NCBI RefSeq assembly: GCF_022810405.1 | Contig: NZ_JALGQE010000007.1 | Coordinates: forward strand, 235,227 to 299,226 | Length of the DNA: 64,000 nt | Direction: 5' to 3' | Source of the DNA: Rhodococcus sp. ARC_M5 | GTDB lineage: Bacteria; Actinomycetota; Actinomycetes; Mycobacteriales; Mycobacteriaceae | Translations under genes and position numbers: made by a program | The notes under the pieces: generated by a model | What the model saw: only the letters and a program-made list of their open reading frames with translations | The model's database searches: none | What the model was told of the DNA's origin: nothing | Part shown: positions 44,002 to 55,848 of the stretch, one piece after another | Layout: every line of letters starts with the position of its first letter | How positions within the stretch are numbered: the stretch's first letter is position 1

Positions 44002-45342
44002 GTGAGCAACGACGCGACCACGGATCACGCGAATTCCAGCGACGGTGCCAGCACCGCGCTGCTGACCGATCAGTACGAGTACACGATGCTGTCCGCGGCT
44101 CTGGCCAGCGGCTACGCCGATCGCATCTGCAGCTTCGAGGTGTTCGCGCGACGCCTACCTGGTGGCCGGCGATACGGAGTTCTCGCGGGCACCGGACGCA
44201 TTCTCGACGCCATCACGCGGTTCCGGTTCGGCCCGGACGAGCTGCGGATCGTCGCCGAATTCCTCGACGCCGACACCGTCGAATGGCTGCGCAACTACCG
44301 GTTCACGGGCGACATCGACGGCTATCGCGAGGGCGAGCTGTATTTTCCCGGCTCTCCCGTCCTGACCGTCCGCGGCACCTTCGCCGAGTGCGTCGTCCTC
44401 GAAACGCTCGTGCTCTCCATCCTCAATCACGACAGTGCGATCGCCTCCGCGGCTGCGCGGATGGTGGCGTCAGCCAAGTCCCGTCCGATCATCGAGATGG
44501 GATCGCGGCGCACCCACGAGGAGGCCGCCGTCACTGCCTCGCGGGCGGCATATCTCGCCGGATTCACCGCGACATCCAACCTCGAAGCCGTCCGACGCCA
44601 CGGCGTCCCTGGCGCTGGTACATCGGCGCACGCCTTCACGCTGCTGCACACCACCGCCGACGGCCCGGACGAACGGTCCGCTTTCGCGGCTCAGGTGCGC
44701 GCGCTCGGCGTGGGCACCACCCTGCTCGTCGACACCTACGACATCACCCAGGGCGTCGCCAACGCCATCGAGGTGGCCGGGCCCGAACTCGGCGGTGTGC
44801 GCATCGACTCCGGCGACCTCGGCGTACTCGCGCGCCAGGTTCGCGACCAACTGGACGCACTGGGTGCGCCGAGGACCAGGATCGTCGTCTCCGGCGACCT
44901 CGACGAGTACGCCATCGCCGCACTGCGGGCCGAGCCGGTCGACTCCTACGGCGTCGGCACGTCACTGGTCACCGGTTCCGGTGCTCCGACGGCGGGCATG
45001 GTCTACAAGCTGGTCACCGTCGACGGCATCCCCGTCGCCAAGCGGAGCAGCCACAAGGAATCGCGTGGGGGTACCAAGGCTGCTGTGCGGACGGCGCGGA
45101 GCACAGGCACCGCGATCGAGGAGATCGTGCATCCTTTCGACGCTCCCCCGACCGTCGAGAGCGATCTGACGGTGGAGACGTTGACCACCCCGTTGGTCCG
45201 CGGCGGAGAACGGGTCGCCGATCTTCCGACCCTCACCGACGGCCGTGACCTGCTGGCCCGACGGCTGGTCAGCCTCCCGTGGGAGGGCCTGAAACTGTCC
45301 CAGGGCGAGCCGGCGATCCCCACCCGCTTCGTCGAGGGGTAA
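44002..45342 (+). CDS. pncB: Nicotinate phosphoribosyltransferase
   Basis: A 446-residue enzyme that converts nicotinate and PRPP to nicotinate mononucleotide in NAD salvage. Features: [18 protein letters not shown] at the N-terminus, [12 protein letters not shown] with the phosphorylatable histidine, [32 protein letters not shown] and [13 protein letters not shown] at 44002 is used because a -10 box is seven bases upstream; GTG at 43993 is the alternative. Corresponds to pncB1 (Rv1330c). Confidence 0.94.
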   Translation: MSNDATTDHANSSDGASTALLTDQYEYTMLSAALASGYADRICSFEVFARRLPGGRRYGVLAGTGRILDAITRFRFGPDELRIVAEFLDADTVEWLRNYRFTGDIDGYREGELYFPGSPVLTVRGTFAECVVLETLVLSILNHDSAIASAAARMVASAKSRPIIEMGSRRTHEEAAVTASRAAYLAGFTATSNLEAVRRHGVPGAGTSAHAFTLLHTTADGPDERSAFAAQVRALGVGTTLLVDTYDITQGVANAIEVAGPELGGVRIDSGDLGVLARQVRDQLDALGAPRTRIVVSGDLDEYAIAALRAEPVDSYGVGTSLVTGSGAPTAGMVYKLVTVDGIPVAKRSSHKESRGGTKAAVRTARSTGTAIEEIVHPFDAPPTVESDLTVETLTTPLVRGGERVADLPTLTDGRDLLARRLVSLPWEGLKLSQGEPAIPTRFVEG

Positions 45343-45380
45343 CTGCAGTGTCGATACCGAACCGGGTGGGCGATCGGCAG

Positions 45381-45386
45381 TAGTCT
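45381..45386 (+). promoter_or_regulatory. -10 box of leaderless dinG
   Basis: TAGTCT, six bases before the GTG at 45393. Confidence 0.6.
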
Positions 45387-45392
45387 GCTTCG

Positions 45393-47441
45393 GTGCCGTC
45401 GAAGACCGAGTTGCCAACCGTTCCCGCTCTACTGCAGGTCGCGGTGCACTCGCTCGGCGGCAAGGAACGCAGCAATCAGCTGACGATGGCCTCGGCGGTA
45501 GCGCACTCGATCGATACCGGGGAGCATCTCGCGGTGCAGGCGGGCACCGGCACCGGCAAGTCCCTCGCCTACCTGGTGCCGAGCATTCGGCACGCGGTGG
45601 AATCCGGCAAGACCGTCATCGTCTCGACGGCCACCATCGCGCTGCAGCGACAGCTGGTCGACCGCGATCTACCCCGCCTGTCCGACGCCCTGACCGAGGC
45701 AGTCGGCCGTCGCCCGAAGTTCGCAATCCTCAAGGGCCGCAACAACTATCTGTGCATGAACAAGATCCATACCGGCGCTGCGCAGGAGGCACCGGACGCG
45801 GAACTGTTCGACCCGTTCGCCGTCTCCCGCATGGGACGAGAGGTGGTCCGGCTGACGAAGTGGTCGTCCGAGACCGAGACCGGTGACCGTGACGACGTGG
45901 TGCCAGGGGTCAGCGATCAAGCCTGGCGTCAGGTCAGCGTCACCGCGCGGGAATGCCTGGGCAAATCACGTTGCCCGGTCGGCGAGGACTGCTTCGCCGA
46001 GCGCGCCCGCACCGAGGCCGCCCAGGTCGACGTGGTCGTGACCAACCATGCCCTGCTGGCGATCGACGCGATCACCGGCATCCAGATCCTGCCCGAGCAC
46101 GACGTCGTGGTCGTCGACGAGGCCCACGAACTGGTCGACCGGGTGACCGGGGTGGCCACCGAGGAACTGTCGGCCGCAACCGTCACCGCCGCGGCGCGTC
46201 GTAGCGCCAAACTCATCGAAGAAGAGACGGTCGACCAGCTCGAGGGAGCTGCCGAGAACTGGGCCGCAATTCTGGACGAGTTACCCCCGAGCCGCTGGCA
46301 GTCCCTCCCCGACGGCGTCGGCCCCGCACTCGCCTCCATCCGCGACGCCGCCTGGGCGGTGCGGACCGCGATCGGCCCCAACAAGCAGGGCATGGCGGCC
46401 AGCGATCCCGAGGCTGCCGCGGCCCGCAGCGCCGCACTCGTCGCGGTCGACGAGGTGCACGACAGCGCTGTCCGTGTTCTCACGGCGTTCGACGAACCCG
46501 ATCCGGCCAAACGCAAGGACGTCGTCTGGCATGCCGTCGACGATTTCCGCGGCAACGTCAAACGCACCGTCCGCATCGCTCCGCTGTCGGTGGGCGGACT
46601 GCTGCGAGCGCGCTTGTTCGCCGAGTCCACCGTGGTGCTCACCTCCGCGACCTTGACCGTCGGTGGATCGTTCGACGGGTTGGCCGTCAACTGGGGGCTG
46701 CCGGCAGAGAAGCCGTCGCGCAGTGACACCGCGATGGCGTCCGGCGTCGAACCGCCGTCCGACACCGGGTCGATCAGGTGGAATTCGCTCGACGTCGGCT
46801 CGCCGTTCGACCACGCGCGGGCCGGGATCATGTACATCGCCAAGCATCTGTCGCCGCCCGGACGTGACGGCCTGTCGAAGTCATCCCTCGACGAGATCGA
46901 GTCCCTGGTCAGCGCCGCAGGCGGCCGCACACTCGGACTCTTCTCGTCGATGCGCGCCGCCAAGGCCGCCGCCGAGGAGATGCGCGAACGCCTCGACACA
47001 CCGATCCTGTGCCAGGGCGACGACTCCACCGGCGCACTGGTGCAGAAGTTCGCCGACGACGAGGCCACCTCCCTGTTCGGGACGCTGTCGCTGTGGCAGG
47101 GCGTCGACGTCCCTGGCCCGTCGCTGAGTTTGGTCATCCTGGACCGTATTCCGTTTCCGAGGCCCGACGATCCACTGCTGGTGGCCCGGCAGCAGGCCGT
47201 CGAATCCCGCGGCGGTAACGGCTTTCTCGCGGTCGCCGCCAACCACGCGGCCCTGCTGCTGGCGCAGGGTGTCGGCCGACTGCTCCGTAGCGTCGACGAC
47301 AAAGGTGTTGTGGCCGTTCTCGATTCGCGGCTCGCCACCGCCCGCTACGGCGGGTACCTGCGTGCCTCGCTGCCGCCGTTCTGGGAGACCTCGGACCCGG
47401 AGGTGGTCCGCAAGGCGCTCACCCGCCTGGCCGGAAAGTAG
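45393..47441 (+). CDS. dinG: DinG-family ATP-dependent DNA helicase
   Basis: A 682-residue superfamily 2 iron-sulfur helicase. Motif I QAGTGTGKSLAY, iron-sulfur cysteines in NNYLCMNK and ECLGKSRCPVGEDCF, motif II VVVDEAHELVD, the ATLTVGG motif, and C-terminal LWQGVDVPG and QGVGRLLRS (motif VI). Such helicases unwind forked DNA and R-loops during repair. Corresponds to Rv1329c. It ends six bases before the convergent glgP gene. Confidence 0.94.
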   Translation: MPSKTELPTVPALLQVAVHSLGGKERSNQLTMASAVAHSIDTGEHLAVQAGTGTGKSLAYLVPSIRHAVESGKTVIVSTATIALQRQLVDRDLPRLSDALTEAVGRRPKFAILKGRNNYLCMNKIHTGAAQEAPDAELFDPFAVSRMGREVVRLTKWSSETETGDRDDVVPGVSDQAWRQVSVTARECLGKSRCPVGEDCFAERARTEAAQVDVVVTNHALLAIDAITGIQILPEHDVVVVDEAHELVDRVTGVATEELSAATVTAAARRSAKLIEEETVDQLEGAAENWAAILDELPPSRWQSLPDGVGPALASIRDAAWAVRTAIGPNKQGMAASDPEAAAARSAALVAVDEVHDSAVRVLTAFDEPDPAKRKDVVWHAVDDFRGNVKRTVRIAPLSVGGLLRARLFAESTVVLTSATLTVGGSFDGLAVNWGLPAEKPSRSDTAMASGVEPPSDTGSIRWNSLDVGSPFDHARAGIMYIAKHLSPPGRDGLSKSSLDEIESLVSAAGGRTLGLFSSMRAAKAAAEEMRERLDTPILCQGDDSTGALVQKFADDEATSLFGTLSLWQGVDVPGPSLSLVILDRIPFPRPDDPLLVARQQAVESRGGNGFLAVAANHAALLLAQGVGRLLRSVDDKGVVAVLDSRLATARYGGYLRASLPPFWETSDPEVVRKALTRLAGK

Positions 47442-47447
47442 CTGCCC

Positions 47448-49970
47448 TTACGGCGTCGCCACCAACCCGAGTTCGGCATCCGAGGCGAGACCGTGGTGAT
47501 GAGGTAGCACGCGCACCGTGTACCCCACCGCACCGCTGTGCGGCAGCGACGTCTGCCCGGCATAGATGTGCTCACCGCCCTCGGTTCCCACGTGCGCCAT
47601 GGCCGTCGTCCTGATGTCGGTGAGGTTCTCCTCGTCATCGGCCCGGCCCACCACTGCCTGCACCACGACGTCCGACGCGTCCAGTCCACCGAGATCGACG
47701 TTGGCGCGCAGCGAGAGCTCCGCACCGATCACCGGGGTGTCCGGCAGGCCGTCACTGTCGACGCGGGTGACTTTCACTGCGCCCCAAGCCTGTTCGACGC
47801 GGCGGCGGTACGACGCGACGTCCGTGGCACCGCGATGATCCTCGGCCGAGGCTGCACGGGCGGATTCGGCAGCAGGCGCGTAGTAGCCCAGTGTGTAGTC
47901 CTGAACCATCCTCGAGGCCAACACTTTCGGGCCCAGCTGTTCGAGGGTGTGCCGCACCATTTCGATCCAGCGACTCGGCACCCCGTCGTCCCCGCGGTCG
48001 TAGAACTTGGGTAGCACAGCCTGTTCGAGCAGTTCGTACAGCGCGGCGGCTTCGAGATCGTCGCGGCGGTTGTCGTCGGTGACGCCGTCCGCAGTGGGAA
48101 TGGCCCAGCCGTTCTCCCCGTCGTACATCTCGTCCCACCACCCGTCGCGAATCGACAGGTTCAGACCGCCGTTGAGTGCGGACTTCATGCCCGAGGTGCC
48201 GCACGCTTCGAGCGGTCGCAGCGGATTGTTCAGCCACACATCGCATCCCCAATACAGGAAGCGCGCCATGGACATGTCGTAATCGGGCAGGAACACGATG
48301 CGGTGCCGTACGTCGGCTTGATCGGCAAACTTGACGATCTGCTGGATGAGCGCCTTTCCACCGTCGTCTGCGGGGTGCGACTTGCCCGCGACAACCAACT
48401 GGACCGGGCGAACCGGGTCGAGCAACATGGCGCGCAGCCGCTCGGGTTCGCGGAGCATCAAGGTCAGGCGCTTGTACGTCGGCACGCGCCGAGCGAACCC
48501 GACGGTCAGCACGTTCGGATCGAAAACATTCGCGGTCCAGCTGATCTCGGCCTGAGTGGAGCCGCGTTCGAGTGCCGAGCGCCGCACCCGACGCCGCACC
48601 TCGTCCACCAATTGCGCACGCAGAGCGTTACGTGTCGACCACACGCGCTCCGAGGACAGCTCCCCCTCCTGTGCCCACTCCCGGGCAGACCACGTCGGCG
48701 CGTGCACCCCGTTGGTCACCGACCCGATCGGCACCTCGGAGGCGTCGAAGCCCTGCCACAGGTCGTTGAACATCTCACGGCTGACGATGCCGTGAAGTTT
48801 CGAGACTCCGTTGGCGCGTTGCCCCAGACGCAATCCCATGTGCGCCATGTTGAACACCGAGGCGTCGCTCTCGCCGCCGAGGGCGAGAATTCGGTCCATC
48901 GGCAACCCCGGCAGCAGCGCCGAGTCCGGCCCTCCGTCCGTACTACCGAAGTAGTGCCGCACCAGATCCGCCGGAAACCGGTCGATTCCGGCGGGGACCG
49001 GGGTGTGGGTGGTGAAGACAGTTCCGGCTCGCACCGCGGCCAGCGCCGCGTCGAAGTCCAGCGCGCCCGAGGTGACGAGTTCGCGAATGCGTTCGACGCC
49101 GAGGAAACCGGCGTGGCCCTCGTTCATGTGGAACACCTCCGGGTCGGGCAATCCGTGTGCACGCGTGTATGCCCGGATCGCACGAACTCCGCCGATACCG
49201 GCGAGTATCTCCTGCTTGATGCGGTGATCCTGGTCGCCGCCGTACAACCGGTCGGTGACCCCGCGCAGCTCCGGGTCGTTGTCGGCGATGTCGGAATCGA
49301 GCAACAGCAGCGGGACGCGTCCCACCTGGGCGATCCACACGCGCGCCCGCAGGACCCTCGATCCCGGCATCGACACGTGGATCAACACCGGAGAATCGCT
49401 GTCGTCGGTGAGCAACCGCAGCGGGAGACCGTGTGGATCGAGGGACGGATAGCGCTCGGCCTGCCAGCCGTCGGCCGTCAGGGACTGGCGGAAGTATCCC
49501 GAGCGGTAGAGCAACCCGACGCCGATCAACGGCAGACCTAGATCGGAGGCGGCTTTGAGGTGGTCACCGGCCAGGATTCCGAGGCCGCCGGAGTAGTTGG
49601 GCAACACCTCGGTGACGCCGAACTCCATCGAGAAGTACCCGATACCCGACGGCAGAGCCCGACCCTCGGACAGCTCGTTCTGGTACCAGAGCGGACGGGC
49701 GAGGTAGTCGTGCAGATCCGCCTCGGCGGCATCCAGCCCGGCCAGAAAGCGATCGTCGACCGCGAGTTCCTCGAGTCGCGCAGGTGCGACGGCTCCCAGT
49801 ACGGCCACCGGATCGCGCTCGAGTTCGGTCCACAACAGTGGATCGATGTGCTCGAACAGATCCTGCGTCGACGAGTGCCACGACCACCTGAGGTTTGTCG
49901 ACAGCTCGGCGAGGGCATTCAAGCGGGCGGGAAGATGGGCTCGGACGGTGAATCGGCGCAAAGCTTTCAC
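47448..49970 (-). CDS. glgP: Alpha-glucan phosphorylase
   Basis: An 840-residue GT35 phosphorylase that releases glucose-1-phosphate (or maltose-linked equivalents) from alpha-1,4-glucan. Features: NLRWSWHSSTQDLFEHIDP near the N-terminus, GYFSMEFGVTEVLPNYSGGL, FHMNEGHAGF, and the PLP-lysine region EACGTSGMKSALNGGLN. It is divergent from the glgE-glgB operon, as in M. tuberculosis (Rv1328 against Rv1327c-Rv1326c). GTG at 49970 is eight bases after a TAGGGT -10 box. Confidence 0.94.
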   Translation of the reverse strand: MKALRRFTVRAHLPARLNALAELSTNLRWSWHSSTQDLFEHIDPLLWTELERDPVAVLGAVAPARLEELAVDDRFLAGLDAAEADLHDYLARPLWYQNELSEGRALPSGIGYFSMEFGVTEVLPNYSGGLGILAGDHLKAASDLGLPLIGVGLLYRSGYFRQSLTADGWQAERYPSLDPHGLPLRLLTDDSDSPVLIHVSMPGSRVLRARVWIAQVGRVPLLLLDSDIADNDPELRGVTDRLYGGDQDHRIKQEILAGIGGVRAIRAYTRAHGLPDPEVFHMNEGHAGFLGVERIRELVTSGALDFDAALAAVRAGTVFTTHTPVPAGIDRFPADLVRHYFGSTDGGPDSALLPGLPMDRILALGGESDASVFNMAHMGLRLGQRANGVSKLHGIVSREMFNDLWQGFDASEVPIGSVTNGVHAPTWSAREWAQEGELSSERVWSTRNALRAQLVDEVRRRVRRSALERGSTQAEISWTANVFDPNVLTVGFARRVPTYKRLTLMLREPERLRAMLLDPVRPVQLVVAGKSHPADDGGKALIQQIVKFADQADVRHRIVFLPDYDMSMARFLYWGCDVWLNNPLRPLEACGTSGMKSALNGGLNLSIRDGWWDEMYDGENGWAIPTADGVTDDNRRDDLEAAALYELLEQAVLPKFYDRGDDGVPSRWIEMVRHTLEQLGPKVLASRMVQDYTLGYYAPAAESARAASAEDHRGATDVASYRRRVEQAWGAVKVTRVDSDGLPDTPVIGAELSLRANVDLGGLDASDVVVQAVVGRADDEENLTDIRTTAMAHVGTEGGEHIYAGQTSLPHSGAVGYTVRVLPHHHGLASDAELGLVATP

Positions 49971-49978
49971 AGAGTCGA

Positions 49979-49984
49979 ACCCTA
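49979..49984 (-). promoter_or_regulatory. -10 box of leaderless glgP
   Basis: TAGGGT on the minus strand, eight bases before the GTG at 49970. Confidence 0.5.
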
Positions 49985-50175
49985 CCCACGGACACCGGTG
50001 TCGATGGGTGTCTTACGTGAAATCTGCTCTGCTGCGTAGGGCGCGGAAAGTATGCGTCGGCGCACGCGCCATCTCCGCTGCTGCACTACGGTTGACGAGT
50101 AGAAGCACACCAATATCGGTTCGACAAGAGGTTGCGCCCGCGCAGCCATACCTCTAGCGAAGAATGGAGTGTGAA

Positions 50176-52182
50176 GTGACAGGTCGACTTGGTATCGACA
50201 ATGTCCTTCCAGATACGACGACCGGGAAATACCCCGCGAAAGCGGTGGTGGGCGAGACCTTTCCGGTCTCCGCCGACGTCTGGCGCGAGGGTCACGACGC
50301 GGTGGCCGCCACACTGTCGGTGCGGGGACCGGGAGGCAAACTCGAACGCATCCCGATGACACCGGGCCGCGAACCCGACACGTTCGACGCGGTGTTCGTC
50401 CCCTCTCGGCCGGGTTACTGGATCTGTCGCATCGAAGCATGGAGCGACCCGATCAGCACCTGGCGCCATGCGGTCGAAGCCAAGCTCGGAGTGGGCCAGA
50501 GTGCACACGAACTCGCGAACGACCTGGAGATCGGTGCACGGCTGTTCCTGCGCGCTGCCACCGGAGTTCCTGCCGAGAGCAGGCAACTGCTGGCCGACGT
50601 CGCCGCCGCGCTGCGCGACACCGACCGCCCGCTCCCGGCCCGCGTGTCCTCGGCGTTCGCGTCGTCGGTCGCCGACCTGTTGTTCGCGCACCCCCTGCGC
50701 GAGCTGGTGACCCGCTCGCGTGCCGTCAACATCTGGGTCGATCGCAATCTCGCTCTCAACGGTGCCTGGTACGAGTTCTTCCCACGGTCGACCGGGGGGT
50801 GGAACGAGGACGGATCACCGCGGCACGGCACGTTCGCGACGTCGATAGAGCAGTTACCTCGCGTCGCGCGCATGGGATTCGACATCGTCTACCTGCCGCC
50901 GATCCACCCGATCGGCACCATCAACCGCAAGGGCCCGAACAACACGTTGACCCCGGGCCCCGAGGACGTCGGGTCACCGTGGGCCATCGGATCGAAGGAC
51001 GGCGGACACGACGCCATCCATCCCGAGCTGGGCACCGAGGACGATTTCCGCGCCTTCGTCGCAGCCGCACAGGAGCACGACCTGGAGGTTGCACTCGACC
51101 TCGCCCTCCAGGCCGCTCCCGACCACCCCTGGGCTGCAACGCATTCCGAGTGGTTCACGGTGCTGCCGGACGGCACTATCGCGTACGCCGAGAACCCCCC
51201 GAAGAAGTACCAGGACATCTACCCGGTCAACTTCGACAACGACCGCCGTGGCATCTACGAAGAAGTGCTTCGCGTGGTCCGATACTGGATCTCGCTGGGT
51301 GTCAAGGTCTTCCGAGTCGACAACCCGCACACCAAGCCGCCGGACTTCTGGGAATGGCTCATCGCCGAGGTCAAGAAGACCGACCCGGATGTATTGTTCC
51401 TCGCCGAGGCCTTCACCCGTCCGGTACGGATGTACGGCTTGGCGCAGCGCGGCTTCACCCAGTCGTACACGTACTTCACCTGGCGTACTGCGAAATGGGA
51501 GCTGACCGAGTTCGCCGAAGAGCATGCACGACGCGCCGACGACGCACGTCCGAACCTGTTCGTCAACACCCCGGACATCCTGCACGAGAGCCTGCAGCAC
51601 GGCGGGCCCGGAATGTTCGCTCTCCGAGCAGCTCTCGCAGCAACGATGGCTCCGACCTGGGGCGTCTACTCCGGCTACGAGCTGTTCGAGCACCAGGCCG
51701 TGCGCGAAGGCAGCGAGGAATACCTGGACTCGGAGAAGTACCAGTTGCGTCCACGCGACTTCGAGGGTGCACTCGCCCGCGGCGAGTCGCTCGAGCCCTG
51801 GATCACCACGCTGAACGCGATCAGGCGTGCACATCCGGCGCTGCAGCAGCTACGCAACATCCACTTCCACAGCATCGACAACGAGGCGTTGATCGGTTAC
51901 TCCAAGTTCGACCCGCAGACCGGTGACTCGATCCTGGTGGTGATCAACCTCAATCCCTTCGGAGCCGAGGAAGGCACCATCCACCTGGACATGCCGGCTC
52001 TGGGCCACGACTGGCAGGACACCCTCACGATCAAGGACGAAGTGAGCGGCGTCCACTACGACTGGGGCCACACCAATTTCGTCCGGCTCGAGCCCTGGAC
52101 GTCGGTGGCGCACATCTTCACGCTCCCCCACATCCCCTACCCGGCACGAATCGAACTGGCCTACCGCGGCAACCGAAAGTGA
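50176..52182 (+). CDS. glgE: Alpha-1,4-glucan:maltose-1-phosphate maltosyltransferase
   Basis: A 668-residue GH13 subfamily 3 enzyme that extends alpha-glucan with maltose from maltose-1-phosphate. Features: N-terminal beta domain, [24 protein letters not shown] (catalytic Asp), [10 protein letters not shown] (acid/base Glu) and [12 protein letters not shown] at 50176 follows GGAG by six bases; the ATG at 50164 is less well placed. Followed by glgB 11 bases later, forming the two-gene operon for classical glucan polymer synthesis in mycobacteria and relatives. Confidence 0.95.
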   Translation: MTGRLGIDNVLPDTTTGKYPAKAVVGETFPVSADVWREGHDAVAATLSVRGPGGKLERIPMTPGREPDTFDAVFVPSRPGYWICRIEAWSDPISTWRHAVEAKLGVGQSAHELANDLEIGARLFLRAATGVPAESRQLLADVAAALRDTDRPLPARVSSAFASSVADLLFAHPLRELVTRSRAVNIWVDRNLALNGAWYEFFPRSTGGWNEDGSPRHGTFATSIEQLPRVARMGFDIVYLPPIHPIGTINRKGPNNTLTPGPEDVGSPWAIGSKDGGHDAIHPELGTEDDFRAFVAAAQEHDLEVALDLALQAAPDHPWAATHSEWFTVLPDGTIAYAENPPKKYQDIYPVNFDNDRRGIYEEVLRVVRYWISLGVKVFRVDNPHTKPPDFWEWLIAEVKKTDPDVLFLAEAFTRPVRMYGLAQRGFTQSYTYFTWRTAKWELTEFAEEHARRADDARPNLFVNTPDILHESLQHGGPGMFALRAALAATMAPTWGVYSGYELFEHQAVREGSEEYLDSEKYQLRPRDFEGALARGESLEPWITTLNAIRRAHPALQQLRNIHFHSIDNEALIGYSKFDPQTGDSILVVINLNPFGAEEGTIHLDMPALGHDWQDTLTIKDEVSGVHYDWGHTNFVRLEPWTSVAHIFTLPHIPYPARIELAYRGNRK

Positions 52183-52193
52183 AGGGATTCAAC

Positions 52194-54395
52194 GTGACCG
52201 AGAATCCGACGACGCCCGAAGACACCGTCGCAGCCCCGTCCGACAACGATCTCGAACTCATCGCCGCGGGGCGGCACTACAACCCGCATTCCGTACTCGG
52301 CGCTCACCCGATGCCGGGCGGCACGGCGATTCGAGCGCTCAAACCCGACGCCGAGAAGGTCGTCGCCCGCATCGGTGGCGTCGACCACGAATTGACCCAC
52401 GTCGCGCACGGGCTCTTCTCGGTGCTGTTGCCGTTCGAGGACCTGATCGACTATCGGCTCGTGGTGACCTGGCCCGGTGGGCACGTCTCCGAGTCCGCCG
52501 ACGGGTATCGGTTCCTGCCCACTCTCGGCGAACTCGATCTCCACCTGTTCGGCGAGGGCAGGCACGAACGGCTCTGGGACATCCTCGGCGCACATCAGCA
52601 GTCCTACGCGACACCGGACGGCCCCGTCACCGGCACGTCGTTCGCGGTATGGGCTCCCGCTGCCCAGGGCGTCACGCTCGTCGGCGACTTCGACGGCTGG
52701 ACCGGGCGCAGCTGGCCGATGCGAGCACTCGGCTCGACCGGCGTGTGGGAAGTCTTCGCTCCCGACATCGCGCCGGGCGCGTTGTACAAGTTCCGCGTCC
52801 ACGGCTCCGACGGCTCGGTCAAGGACAAGGCCGATCCGATGGCCTTTGCTACCGAGATCCCCCCGTCGACGGCCTCGGTCGTCACCGCATCCTCGTACAC
52901 CTGGAACGACGACGCCTGGCTCGATACCAGGGCCGGCATCGAGCCGACGCAGGCTCCGATGAGCGTCTACGAGATCCACCTGGCGTCCTGGCGACCGGGC
53001 CTCGGGTACCGCGAGCTCGCCGAGCAACTGGCCGAGTACATCACCGAGACCGGCTTCACCCACGTGGAGCTGCTCCCGGTCGCCGAGCATCCGTTCGGCG
53101 GCTCCTGGGGCTACCAGGTCACGTCGTACTACGCACCGACTTCGCGGTTCGGCAGCCCCGACGATTTCCGCTACTTCGTCGACCACCTGCACAGCGCCGG
53201 AATCGGCGTGATCGTCGACTGGGTTCCCGCGCACTTCCCCAAGGACGAATGGGCCCTGGCCCGGTTCGACGGTGGCCCGCTCTACGAGCACGGCGACCCG
53301 CAGCGCGGCGAGCAACTCGACTGGGGCACACTCGTTTTCGATTTCGGACGACGCGAGGTTCGCAACTTCCTGGTCGCGAACGCGCTGTACTGGATCGACG
53401 AGTTCCACATCGACGGGCTGCGGGTCGACGCGGTGGCGTCGATGCTGTACCTGGACTACTCCCGTCCCGAGGGCGGCTGGTCGCCGAACATCTACGGGGG
53501 CCGTGAAAACCTCGAGGCCGTCACCTTCCTGCAGGAGATGAACGCAACGGTGCACAAGAAGCACCGCGGTGTCGTCACTGTGGCGGAGGAGTCGACGGCA
53601 TGGCCCGGCGTCACCCGCCCGACGAATGTCGGCGGACTCGGGTTCAACATGAAGTGGAACATGGGTTGGATGCACGACACCCTTGGCTTCCTCGGGCGTG
53701 ATCCCATCCACCGCAGCTACCACCACCACGAGGTCACGTTCTCGCTCGTCTACGCGTGGAGCGAGAACTATCTGCTTCCCATCAGCCACGACGAGGTGGT
53801 GCACGGCAAGGGCACGCTGTGGACTCGGATGCCCGGCGACGACTACGCCAAGGCGGCCGGTCTGCGCGGCATGCTCGCCTACATGTGGGCGCACCCCGGT
53901 AAGCAACTGCTGTTCATGGGACAGGAGTTCGGACAGACTCGTGAGTGGTCCGAGGAGCGCGGTCTGGACTGGTACCAGATCGACGAGGAGCCACTGCACA
54001 ACGGCGTCAAAACCCTTGTGTCCGATCTCAACTCGACCTACCGGTCACATCCGGCACTGTGGACACTCGACACCTCCCCCAGCGGGTACTCGTGGATCGA
54101 CGCCAACGACACCGAGAACAACGTGCTGAGCTTTCTGCGGTACGGGTCCGACGGTTCGGTCATCGCGTGTATTTTCAACTTCTCCGGGACCGAGCACGGC
54201 AGCTATCGTGTGGGACTACCGGAACCAGGCCGTTGGATCGAGATTCTCAACACCGATGCAACGGAATACGGCGGCTCCGGTGTGGGCAACCTGGGTGAAG
54301 TGACGGCAACATCGCACTCGTGGCACGGTCGACCGGCGTCAGGCCAGGTCGCCCTACCTGCCAACGGGGCGATCTGGATCAAACTGGAGCAGTAG
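52194..54395 (+). CDS. glgB: 1,4-alpha-glucan branching enzyme
   Basis: A 733-residue GH13 branching enzyme that adds alpha-1,6 branches to the chains made by GlgE. An N-terminal CBM48-type domain pair ([12 protein letters not shown], then [20 protein letters not shown]) precedes the barrel. Catalytic regions: [14 protein letters not shown] (nucleophile Asp), [12 protein letters not shown] (Glu), [12 protein letters not shown] (third acid). GTG at 52194 follows AAGGGA by six bases. The next gene starts right after its stop codon. Confidence 0.96.
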   Translation: MTENPTTPEDTVAAPSDNDLELIAAGRHYNPHSVLGAHPMPGGTAIRALKPDAEKVVARIGGVDHELTHVAHGLFSVLLPFEDLIDYRLVVTWPGGHVSESADGYRFLPTLGELDLHLFGEGRHERLWDILGAHQQSYATPDGPVTGTSFAVWAPAAQGVTLVGDFDGWTGRSWPMRALGSTGVWEVFAPDIAPGALYKFRVHGSDGSVKDKADPMAFATEIPPSTASVVTASSYTWNDDAWLDTRAGIEPTQAPMSVYEIHLASWRPGLGYRELAEQLAEYITETGFTHVELLPVAEHPFGGSWGYQVTSYYAPTSRFGSPDDFRYFVDHLHSAGIGVIVDWVPAHFPKDEWALARFDGGPLYEHGDPQRGEQLDWGTLVFDFGRREVRNFLVANALYWIDEFHIDGLRVDAVASMLYLDYSRPEGGWSPNIYGGRENLEAVTFLQEMNATVHKKHRGVVTVAEESTAWPGVTRPTNVGGLGFNMKWNMGWMHDTLGFLGRDPIHRSYHHHEVTFSLVYAWSENYLLPISHDEVVHGKGTLWTRMPGDDYAKAAGLRGMLAYMWAHPGKQLLFMGQEFGQTREWSEERGLDWYQIDEEPLHNGVKTLVSDLNSTYRSHPALWTLDTSPSGYSWIDANDTENNVLSFLRYGSDGSVIACIFNFSGTEHGSYRVGLPEPGRWIEILNTDATEYGGSGVGNLGEVTATSHSWHGRPASGQVALPANGAIWIKLEQ

Positions 54396-55844
54396 ATGAG
54401 TGGCGGCCGCACACCCCGACTTCTGGCCGCGGCCGCCACCGCAGGGCTGCTCGTGCTGACCGCCTGCGCGCAGACCGTCAGCGGAAACGCCGTATCGATC
54501 TACGAGAATCCGTTCAGCGTCGCCGGACTTCCCGTCACCAGCGGCCCGAGCGGACCGCGTCCCGGTGTCCCCGATTCGACCATCACAGTCGAGAACGCCG
54601 AGGGCACCGACTCCGACATCCTCGCCACGAACGCGGTCGACGACATCCAACGATTCTGGGAACAGCAGTATCCGAACCTGTTCAAGGGTTCGTTCACCCC
54701 GGTGTCCGAGATCGTCTCGTGGGACGCGTCCGAGGACGAGGGATCGGGCGTCCGATTCTGCGGAGACCGCACCGGCGGTATTCCCAACGCCGCGTACTGC
54801 ACCCGCGACGACTCGATCGGCTGGGATCGCACCATTCTGCTGCCGGCTCTGGTCGATGCCTTCGGGCCGATGTCGGTGGTGATGGTGATCGCCCACGAGT
54901 ACGGCCATGCCATTCAGCACCAGTCGGGTCTCGTCGGCGACGACACCCCGACCATCGTTGCCGAACAACAGGCCGACTGTTTCGCCGGTGCGTTCATCCG
55001 CCACGTCGCCGAAGACGATGCGCCGCATTTCACCATCAACACCTCCGACGGGCTCAACGGCGTTCTCGCAGCAACCGTTGCCGTGCGCGACGTCGATCCC
55101 AACGATCCCGAATCGGTGCACGGTTCGGCCTTCGAGCGCGTCACCGCAGTGCAGATCGGGTTCACCGACGGCGCGGCAGCCTGCATCGGCATCGACGAGG
55201 CCGAGATAGATTCGCGTCGAGCATCGTTGCCGCAGAAGTTCAGTGACGCGGACGACTCCGGTGAGCTACCGGTCACCGAGGACACCCTCGGGTTGTTCAC
55301 TCGGTCCTTCGAAGCGGTGCTGCCCGTGGCCGATCCGCCGACCGTCGACTACTCCGGGTCGGACACCGGGTGTTCCGACGCCGAGGCGACCGCGCCGGTG
55401 TCGTACTGCCCGTCGACCAATACCATCGGTGTCGACGTCGAGGACCTGGCCGAAATCGGACAACCCGAGACCCCACAACGCGGAGATATCCTGCCGCTCA
55501 ACGTCTCCGGCGACTACAGCGCCTACGTGCTCTTCGCCTCGCGCTACACGCTCGCGGTGCAGAAGGAAGCAGGCCAGCGGCTCGACGACCCACAGACCGC
55601 CTTACGATCGGCGTGTTTGTCCGGCGTCATCACCTCGGCGATGAGCGCCGAGAACGGTGACACCGGCCTCGACATAGTGCTGTCCCCCGGCGACCTCGAC
55701 GAAGCCGTATCGGGACTGCTCAGCGACGGCCTCGCCGCCAGCGACATCAACGGTACGACGCTGCCGTCCGGCTTCTCTCGGGTCGATGCGTTCCGTTCGG
55801 GAGTTCTCGGCGGCAAGGAACGGTGCGACGCGCGCTACAACTGA
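54396..55844 (+). CDS. Neutral zinc metallopeptidase lipoprotein
   Basis: A 482-residue exported protein with a lipobox LTAC (cysteine near residue 24). The catalytic zinc motif is MVIAHEYGHAIQHQSG (HExxH) with the third ligand region in VAEQQADCFAGAF, typical of the YpfJ-like putative neutral zinc metallopeptidases. Its substrate is unknown. ATG follows the glgB stop without a gap, so it is read through from the glgE-glgB operon. In M. tuberculosis a PE_PGRS gene lies in the equivalent place. Confidence 0.87.
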   Translation: MSGGRTPRLLAAAATAGLLVLTACAQTVSGNAVSIYENPFSVAGLPVTSGPSGPRPGVPDSTITVENAEGTDSDILATNAVDDIQRFWEQQYPNLFKGSFTPVSEIVSWDASEDEGSGVRFCGDRTGGIPNAAYCTRDDSIGWDRTILLPALVDAFGPMSVVMVIAHEYGHAIQHQSGLVGDDTPTIVAEQQADCFAGAFIRHVAEDDAPHFTINTSDGLNGVLAATVAVRDVDPNDPESVHGSAFERVTAVQIGFTDGAAACIGIDEAEIDSRRASLPQKFSDADDSGELPVTEDTLGLFTRSFEAVLPVADPPTVDYSGSDTGCSDAEATAPVSYCPSTNTIGVDVEDLAEIGQPETPQRGDILPLNVSGDYSAYVLFASRYTLAVQKEAGQRLDDPQTALRSACLSGVITSAMSAENGDTGLDIVLSPGDLDEAVSGLLSDGLAASDINGTTLPSGFSRVDAFRSGVLGGKERCDARYN

Positions 55845-55848
55845 CGGG

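Noticed and set aside
52161..53999. 612-residue minus-strand frame over glgB
   Set aside because: It mirrors an unambiguous branching-enzyme gene and has no domain of its own.
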